In this document: in pieces, positions 58,428 through 64,000 of the stretch
Layout of the letters: every line of letters starts with the position of its first letter
Numbering within the stretch: position 1 is the first letter of the stretch
Made by a program: the position numbers and the translations under genes
Notes under the pieces: model-generated
What the model saw: the letters and a program-made list of their open reading frames with translations, nothing else
The model's database searches: none
What the model was told of the DNA's origin: nothing
Assembly: GCA_001600355.1 (NCBI GenBank)
Contig: BCJU01000002.1
Coordinates: 2,480,001-2,544,000, forward strand
Origin: Meira nashicola
Taxonomy: Eukaryota > Basidiomycota > Exobasidiomycetes > Exobasidiales > Brachybasidiaceae
Length of the DNA stretch: 64,000 nt
Direction of reading: 5' to 3'

Positions 58428-59963
58428 ATGGGTTTAAAAGAGGATGAAGAGCTTTGTGAACGATATAATACGCTTGATGCGCTATGTATAAAAGAAGGAA
58501 AATTCGGTAGAGGCTTATTCGTGCAAAAGGATGTAATCGAAGGTGAAACTTTGCTTGTTTTACCTCCAAGCTGTCTTTTGAACCCAAGTAATGCTGATCG
58601 ATTTGTACCAAAAGAGCTCATTCCAACTGCAATAAAGCCTTCGCATCCTTATCATTGGGATAAAGATGGTACGACAGCCAGAAGTGATTCAAAACTTTCA
58701 CTGCCATTAACTTCCGTTCAAGTATTGACGCTGATCTTGGCTCTTTGGAAAGCAGAACAAAAAGAAAGAAAGCAAATCTCAAAAGACGAAAAGGATGAAG
58801 AGTCTCATAGATATCTCGACTTATTCTTAGGTACATATCCCGATTCCTTTCATTCGCTTCCTCTACACTGGCAAGTTTGCATGCAGAACGATGGGATCAA
58901 TGCAGAATCGAACAGCGAGCACATATCAAAAGATACTACAAAACTCCTTCAAACAATGTTACATCACTTGCCAGCTCATATTCGGTCTCAAGCACAAAAA
59001 GTCCAACATCGATTCGAGAAAGACGTACATGCAATTCGTACAATACAGCTTTCAAGACCTGATCTATTGAATCAATGCCTAAATGGACATTCGTTTCCTT
59101 CCATAAGAATGCAAGAATGGGTATGGGCATGGGCATGTGTGAATTCCAGATGTGTATACCTACCTCTCGGTCTAAAACCACATGGAGACAATTTCACATT
59201 AGCTCCTTTACTGGATATGGCTAACCATACGATGGATACGAAAAAGGAGAGTAAAGTACGTTGGTTACCCTCTAAAGCCTTACAGATCAATGCACCCAAG
59301 AATGGTAAAGGTCAATCACAAGGCGAAGAAGTTTTCATTTCATATGGACCTCATTCAAACGGATTTTTATTATCAGAATATGGTTTCATCATACCCAACA
59401 TACAATCAAACGATCTATCGGAATGGAAAGGTAATCGATATGCAGAGGTTCATGTGGATCATATCATTATCAAAATGTTGGAAAAGCAAGGTAAACAAGG
59501 AAAGGCAAAGATTGAACTTTTGCAGGAACAAGGTTATTGGGGCGAATATACTATTCATCCTTTTCCAAGTCCCGCCCATCCGTCTTACAGATTATTGTTA
59601 TCCGCTCGTTCAATCGCTGTAGATTTGCACGAAAATGAGCCTCTCGAAAAGAATGGCGAGATTAATGCTTGGTATCAAAACCTACAAGGTATTCGAGACA
59701 ATATTAATCAGAGAAATGAAAAAAGAATGCATACTATCCTTGCCGAAATATGCATGTCAATCTGCCAAGACGCTGATCAGCATGTAGCAGCTATTAAAAG
59801 CTCCATACCACCTCAAACGGGATCATATCCACTCGACAATACTAGAATCTCTCTAGAAGAGGCAATTTTCTCTGCAAAGAGCTTGATCGCTCTGCATGAA
59901 GAAGAAGCACACATTGCTCGCATGCTCATATACGCCATAGATAATGGACAAACGGATTGGTAG
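58428..59963 (+). CDS. SET-domain protein, SETD3/Rubisco-LSMT-like methyltransferase
   Basis: 511 residues, ATG at 58428. The SET start GKFGRGLFVQKDVIEGETLLVLP has the Gly-x-Gly cofactor turn. A long helical insertion follows, as in plastid LSMT and yeast Rkm enzymes. APLLDMANHTMDT is the conserved DxxNH motif. EEVFISYGPHSNGFLLSEYGF is the ISYG catalytic tyrosine with the NGxLLxxYGF tail. The C-terminal 130 residues are helical, the substrate-binding domain of the family. It probably methylates a lysine or histidine of a ribosomal or cytoskeletal protein. The exact substrate is not readable. GC-rich CGCCGGCGCAGCGC is in the upstream gap at about 58302. Confidence 0.85.
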   Translation: MGLKEDEELCERYNTLDALCIKEGKFGRGLFVQKDVIEGETLLVLPPSCLLNPSNADRFVPKELIPTAIKPSHPYHWDKDGTTARSDSKLSLPLTSVQVLTLILALWKAEQKERKQISKDEKDEESHRYLDLFLGTYPDSFHSLPLHWQVCMQNDGINAESNSEHISKDTTKLLQTMLHHLPAHIRSQAQKVQHRFEKDVHAIRTIQLSRPDLLNQCLNGHSFPSIRMQEWVWAWACVNSRCVYLPLGLKPHGDNFTLAPLLDMANHTMDTKKESKVRWLPSKALQINAPKNGKGQSQGEEVFISYGPHSNGFLLSEYGFIIPNIQSNDLSEWKGNRYAEVHVDHIIIKMLEKQGKQGKAKIELLQEQGYWGEYTIHPFPSPAHPSYRLLLSARSIAVDLHENEPLEKNGEINAWYQNLQGIRDNINQRNEKRMHTILAEICMSICQDADQHVAAIKSSIPPQTGSYPLDNTRISLEEAIFSAKSLIALHEEEAHIARMLIYAIDNGQTDW

Positions 59964-60040
59964 CATATTTGTATTTGTAATTTTTAATGAAAGGAAATGT
60001 TGATACAGTTGTAGTTCTACAAATTTTTTGAGATGTATTC

Positions 60041-62077
60041 TTAAGCACCTCCTCCTGCTCCGGCTTTGTTTCCAGCACCTTGTTGAGCGGTCGTCTTGAT
60101 ACGCGGTGGTGGAATAGGAACGCTTCCAGGTGTTGGAATACGTAAATTCCAATTACGTTCTAGGTGTAATTGAACATCGCGAACTTCCAATCGATCGCCT
60201 TTACGATGTTTTGCCAATCTACAAGCAGCTTGAGTAACTGATTCGATAAATTCATCGGCGATCTCTAAAAGCATATCTTCGACAGCACCTTCTAATCTTT
60301 CATTTGGATCAATTTCTCCAACCAATTCTTGAACCTTTCTCTTGCTCAACAATCTTCCGTCACTAGCACCTCCGATTGCTGCAGCTCCCGTCGTACCAGC
60401 TGTGGAAGCATTACCGGCATTCACCAAACTATCAGCTCCCGTTCCACGTCCTGTCAATGAATCCCAGAAATCTGGATTGGCCATCTCTGCTGCCAATTCG
60501 TCTCCATTCAAACTTGACAACCTCATATCATTTCCTCCTGGTCCACCTTTTGTTTCGCGAGAAGCAACGCCCAAGACTTCTTCCCAATTATTTGATTGTC
60601 CAGGAACGTTTGCTTTGCCAGGTACAGGACCGGTAGAAGAGCCGGCGATAGGATCTGGCCTTTGTAGGATTGCTGGTGTACCTAATAAAGGATTCACACC
60701 TAAACCTTGTGAAAGTGTTGGTCTAGGGCCAGTTTGGTTCGGAAAAGGTTCTGGCGCGCTTGGAGCAACATTTAATTGAGCAGGAATGGTTGTGCTTATT
60801 TGACCCATACTTCCGGTAGGTCTTTGAACCATTGCTTCTGAAGCATTAGGCTGCGATTGTGCTTGCTGTGATTGATCTTGCGGTTGACTTTGACTTGCAG
60901 GCAATTGTTGACCTGGTGCAGGCGATGCTGTTGATCCTGCTGGTCCAACCGATGTTCTTCCCTTACCAGCCGGTGAGCTTGTTGCTGGTACTATTTGAGG
61001 TTGCTGCTGAGGATTTCCTACAGAACCGGGAGGTCGCACAGCTTGTTGTTGTTGCGGCTGTGAAGCAGTGTTTACAGCTCCATTAGCACCCTGCTGAGCG
61101 GCAGAAGATGATAAAACTTGCTGTTGTTGTTGTTGGAGGTGTTGCTGCTGCTGCTGCTGTTGTTGTTGTTGCTGTTGCTGTTGCTGTTGTTGATGTTGAT
61201 GCTGCTGTTGGAGTGATTGCATAATCTTTTGCGCTTCTTGCGTGTTGCCTTGCTGTTGCAATAATTGAGCTTTGGCAGCTAGGTACTGTTGTCCAAGCGC
61301 TTTCTGTCTGGATCGCATCTCTCGTAATTCAGTCTCCATCCTTGCTCTCTCGGGTGTTCCATTGGCTACACCACCGTTTTCAACGGCTGCCTGAAGCCTT
61401 GCATCGAGCTCTCTGACTCGTTTCACGATCGGATCTGCGATCTGTTGAAGTTGTTGCATGACTGCTTGAAAATCTTTTGGGTTGTTACCTTGTTGTCCAA
61501 GTTGACCTTGCTGTGCTGGTCTTGGTTGACCTTGTTGTGGTGGTCTAGGCGTTTGCTGTTGTGTCTGCTGTGGTTGTGATTGAGGCTGAGGCTGTGCTTG
61601 AGGTTGTTGAGCAGCTGGCGGACGAGGAGCTAGCGCTTGTTGTGCTTGAGCAGGTTGAGATGGGGGCGGTTGTGATCCTTGTTGTGCTGGTCGAACGGAA
61701 CTCATCACATTTCGAAGTTGAGCCATCTGTTCTTGACTTATCTTTCCTTCACGAGACATATTTACAAATTGTTGCAATTGTTCTGGATGATTTTGAAACA
61801 TTTGTTGTAACATTCTCATCTGATCTTGCGTAGCTGACGCTCCGCCTTGTTGTTGCTGTTGTGGTTGCTGCTGCTGTTGCGATTGTTGCTGCATCTGTGG
61901 CTGACCTGGTTGTTGAGCATTTGGACCACCATTTGCCTGCTGTAATTGTCTTGCAGCGGCTTGCATTGCAGCTAATTGTTGTTGTTGAATGGCTGCCCTG
62001 TATTGTTGTTGCTGCTGTTGAGTTGCATTAGGAGGTAAGGATGGTACCTGTTGTTGGTTGACATTGTTGTTCTGCAT
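60041..62077 (-). CDS. TAF12: TFIID/SAGA subunit TAF12
   Basis: 678 residues, ATG at 62075-62077. The first 570 residues are dominated by Gln with Ala, Pro and Ser, including poly-Gln runs. The histone fold lies at about 578-645: KRKVQELVGEIDPNERLEGAVEDMLLEIADEFIE and the following helix and VQLHLERNWNLRIP. The NWNLRIP ending is the signature of TAF12. TAF12 pairs with TAF4 in TFIID and with Ada1 in SAGA. The protein is several times longer than human TAF12, and the extra length is a low-complexity Gln-rich activator-like region as in yeast. It is convergent with the SET gene, 77 bases apart, and on the same strand as the transporter. Confidence 0.92.
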   Translation of the reverse strand: MQNNNVNQQQVPSLPPNATQQQQQQYRAAIQQQQLAAMQAAARQLQQANGGPNAQQPGQPQMQQQSQQQQQPQQQQQGGASATQDQMRMLQQMFQNHPEQLQQFVNMSREGKISQEQMAQLRNVMSSVRPAQQGSQPPPSQPAQAQQALAPRPPAAQQPQAQPQPQSQPQQTQQQTPRPPQQGQPRPAQQGQLGQQGNNPKDFQAVMQQLQQIADPIVKRVRELDARLQAAVENGGVANGTPERARMETELREMRSRQKALGQQYLAAKAQLLQQQGNTQEAQKIMQSLQQQHQHQQQQQQQQQQQQQQQQQHLQQQQQQVLSSSAAQQGANGAVNTASQPQQQQAVRPPGSVGNPQQQPQIVPATSSPAGKGRTSVGPAGSTASPAPGQQLPASQSQPQDQSQQAQSQPNASEAMVQRPTGSMGQISTTIPAQLNVAPSAPEPFPNQTGPRPTLSQGLGVNPLLGTPAILQRPDPIAGSSTGPVPGKANVPGQSNNWEEVLGVASRETKGGPGGNDMRLSSLNGDELAAEMANPDFWDSLTGRGTGADSLVNAGNASTAGTTGAAAIGGASDGRLLSKRKVQELVGEIDPNERLEGAVEDMLLEIADEFIESVTQAACRLAKHRKGDRLEVRDVQLHLERNWNLRIPTPGSVPIPPPRIKTTAQQGAGNKAGAGGGA
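61120..61210. repeat. CAG/CAA trinucleotide repeat encoding poly-Gln in TAF12
   Basis: About 30 triplets reading CTG or TTG on the plus strand (CAG/CAA on the coding strand), with a few interruptions. It encodes the longest Gln run of TAF12 and is likely to vary in length between strains. Confidence 0.85.
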
Positions 62078-62512
62078 CGTGCCCTCTTCCTATACTCCCG
62101 CAAGATTCGTACGTATTTGTCGGAATTTGTTCGATCGAAGTGAGTAGCGCTGTAAGCCCGTTTGGTTTCCTGAAAGATTATAGTTATCTATCCTAGCAAT
62201 CAAAAGTCGACAAAAGACTTTTTATGCGATCGCAAAGAAGAGACGGAAGTGTGTGTGTAAGAGAAGAGCCTTCTTCTTACACCCTTAGCGTGCATGGCAT
62301 TTATGCATCCACGGCGTACAGTGTGTGATGAGTGCATACATGCACTCACGCGCCTCAAGAAAAATTCCAATCATTCCGCACTCGATGGTAATTAACACAC
62401 CACAGAGAGGAAAGATTTGAAGCGATGTAATCGTGGAACAAGTATGTGAATTGAAGTGTGGTATACATATGAAGGTGTGTTGTATGGAGGACGTCTCTAT
62501 TAAATTTAAAGA
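62078..62512. other. Intergenic, TAF12 promoter and transporter 3' region
   Basis: About 435 bases. It contains a GTGTGTGTAAG run near 62251 and a palindromic GTGCATACATGCAC near 62333. No gene is supported, and a plus-strand open frame near 62433 is a shadow of the transporter end. Confidence 0.45.
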
Positions 62513-64000
62513 TCAATCTGCCAGAATGGCAGCATGTTTCGTCGCGACTCGGAAGATCAAAATGGCTGCTACAATCGAGAAAAATCCACCAACTCGAAGA
62601 ATTACGCCAACTGCATCATCATGATTCTGAGAATTATCGCCAGTCTTGAGTGTTCCAGATGGTGTGTTTGATTTCGCCGATACATCTGGCTCAATAATAG
62701 CAAACAAAATCGTGCCCACCAATGTCATAAAGAACTGCGACATCACAACGCTGATATTGTACAGTCCCAAAATCGTTGCTCCTTTTTCCGGATCTGAGCT
62801 GTGACACATTGGAGTTTCCATGGGCACAGCGATATGTCCTCTGTCTGGTTCAGGGCTATGCTGATCATCTTGATTCGGTTCACGGCGATTCGAGCGATGT
62901 TGCAATCGTTCATCTTCACTTTCTTCTTCATCATCATCATCACTTCGATCCCCGTTTGAGATTAAAAATTGTGCCTCTGCTTGACTACTTCCTTCCCCTG
63001 GAAGCACGGTGGATCGTAATGACATTGGTACGCTTTCCAAACCTGTTGTCATCTCAGACTCTTTGCGTATAAATATACCCAAAAGCGAATAGGGAGCCCA
63101 AGCAGCCAAAGCCCATGGAAATCCTGTCAAGGCAATAATCAATACTGCTCCATGAATACTTCCAGTCGCAGATACAATCCATGTACACAGTAAGGCGATT
63201 GCCAGAAATACCGTCGATATTGACCATAACATCGACAATGGATTGTATTGAGATTTGTCATGCTTATGTTTGGAAGAGCGATGCGAAAGTAATGGCGGCA
63301 AAATCAGCGTGCAAGCAAACGACAAGATTGCGTGCATGAGCATAGCCAAAGATCCAAGTCGAGCAGCCGAAGCATCATCATAATCAGGAGATTGATTGGC
63401 GATTTGAGCGACCCAAGTAGTGCTGTAAAATAGGATGGGAAACCAAGCCGAAGAATAAAATAATTGTATCCTGAATAGGTCAATAATTGGCCGTGGCAAG
63501 GTGACTGCTGTAGAATAGAGATCATCAACTATTTTTGCAATTGCTTGCCAGTAATAACGTACGGAGAATCGAGTTGAAAGCGTTCTAGGAGCAGAACGAT
63601 CAAGTTCCGAGGTATTTGCTGGCTTTTCCTTTGCAACGTATAAAGTGATAGCATGCGTTGTTAAAAACAAAAAGACTACCAGCAAACAAACGCATCGCAA
63701 TTGAGCTTCGATTTTGACGTTTTCTCCATCTTTGACTGTAGTTAGAGCTGGAAACCATCTAAAAGGTGCATGTATTGTCAAATCAGCTTGACCGATCATA
63801 AATCCGATAATTGCACCAATTCCTGCCAGTCGAGCACACCATGCATTTGCGGCAGCTTGTAAATGCATAGGTACGAGATCCAATAAAAGCGCACGATCTA
63901 AAGCAGAAACTGCATTTACCGTAAAATCAATTGTAAAGATTGAAATGATGGCTAAGATGAGTGTCAGATTGGATTGAGTGTTGATGTTATCACTAAATAG
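62513..64000 (-). CDS. Partial sucrose/H+ symporter-type MFS transporter (SLC45-like)
   Basis: The gene enters from the right edge without its N-terminus and is open to base 64000. The visible 495 residues hold about nine membrane segments. The block ALDRALLLDLVPMHLQAAAN, then AWCARLAGIGAIIGFMIGQADL, is the hallmark of plant SUC and SLC45-family glucoside transporters. An Asp/Glu/Ser-rich loop lies near residue 360 (DRSDDDDEEESEDERL), and the last helices end FSIVAAILIFRVATKHAAILAD. It would import sucrose, maltose or related glycosides with protons. S. pombe Sut1 is a fungal relative. The missing N-terminus prevents a firmer substrate call. Confidence 0.88.
   Translation of the reverse strand, partial: LFSDNINTQSNLTLILAIISIFTIDFTVNAVSALDRALLLDLVPMHLQAAANAWCARLAGIGAIIGFMIGQADLTIHAPFRWFPALTTVKDGENVKIEAQLRCVCLLVVFLFLTTHAITLYVAKEKPANTSELDRSAPRTLSTRFSVRYYWQAIAKIVDDLYSTAVTLPRPIIDLFRIQLFYSSAWFPILFYSTTWVAQIANQSPDYDDASAARLGSLAMLMHAILSFACTLILPPLLSHRSSKHKHDKSQYNPLSMLWSISTVFLAIALLCTWIVSATGSIHGAVLIIALTGFPWALAAWAPYSLLGIFIRKESEMTTGLESVPMSLRSTVLPGEGSSQAEAQFLISNGDRSDDDDEEESEDERLQHRSNRREPNQDDQHSPEPDRGHIAVPMETPMCHSSDPEKGATILGLYNISVVMSQFFMTLVGTILFAIIEPDVSAKSNTPSGTLKTGDNSQNHDDAVGVILRVGGFFSIVAAILIFRVATKHAAILAD

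Noticed and set aside
1..64000. CRISPR arrays, rRNA, clear tRNA genes, viral genes or toxin genes
   Set aside because: I looked for regularly spaced repeats, B-box/A-box pairs and viral signatures and saw none. A tRNA scan program would be needed to exclude tRNAs fully.

Overview
This is a eukaryotic nuclear window, almost certainly from a basidiomycete fungus. Most genes are single-exon. The few introns are short (64-98 bases, GT...AG), apart from one of 359 bases in NOG2. The content is typically fungal: homocitrate synthase of the alpha-aminoadipate lysine route, an APSES/ankyrin cell-cycle factor, a vacuolar carboxypeptidase, a Dal5-type permease and Kex2-style secreted propeptides. Low intron density and long disordered insertions suggest an intron-poor lineage such as Ustilaginomycotina. 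That placement is inference only.

Layout. 0-20 kb is housekeeping: a partial Spt8-like acidic protein, a mitochondrial cytochrome-b5-reductase-like oxidoreductase, a SNAP43-like protein, carboxypeptidase Y, a large Ser-rich orphan, an NAD(P)-binding epimerase-like protein, a choline-kinase-like protein, pantothenate kinase with an unusual C-terminal extension, the MBF-type APSES factor, an MFS permease and a SelK-like ER protein. 20.5-28.7 kb is a visibly AT-rich island of nine consecutive plus-strand genes for small secreted proteins. All have signal peptides. Eight also have a dibasic (Kex2-type) site, at residues 36-43 in the seven that can be numbered, and eight have a TATA box 53-99 bases before the ATG. 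One has three tandem repeats between KR sites, and four share a C-terminal motif. The first member is frameshifted and sits directly beside a foldback element. A secreted ThuA-like protein follows.

30-64 kb is again housekeeping: a hemerythrin-like protein, an LRR protein, nuclear cap-binding CBP80, TRAPPC11, the PdxT/Sno glutaminase, a spliced orphan, homocitrate synthase, a DUF726 hydrolase, an OB-like orphan, a Tc1 transposase relic, NOG2, an isochorismatase, a THEM6-like thioesterase, a SET methyltransferase, TAF12 and a partial sucrose-type transporter.

Two results stand out. First, the secreted-peptide island looks like a lineage-specific, co-regulated gene family and is the best candidate for an undescribed system. 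Second, the long NOG2 intron folds by eye into a box H/ACA snoRNA. Its two pockets match the two neighbouring pseudouridines of helix 69 in large-subunit rRNA. This is the arrangement known for yeast snR191, which also lies in the NOG2 intron.
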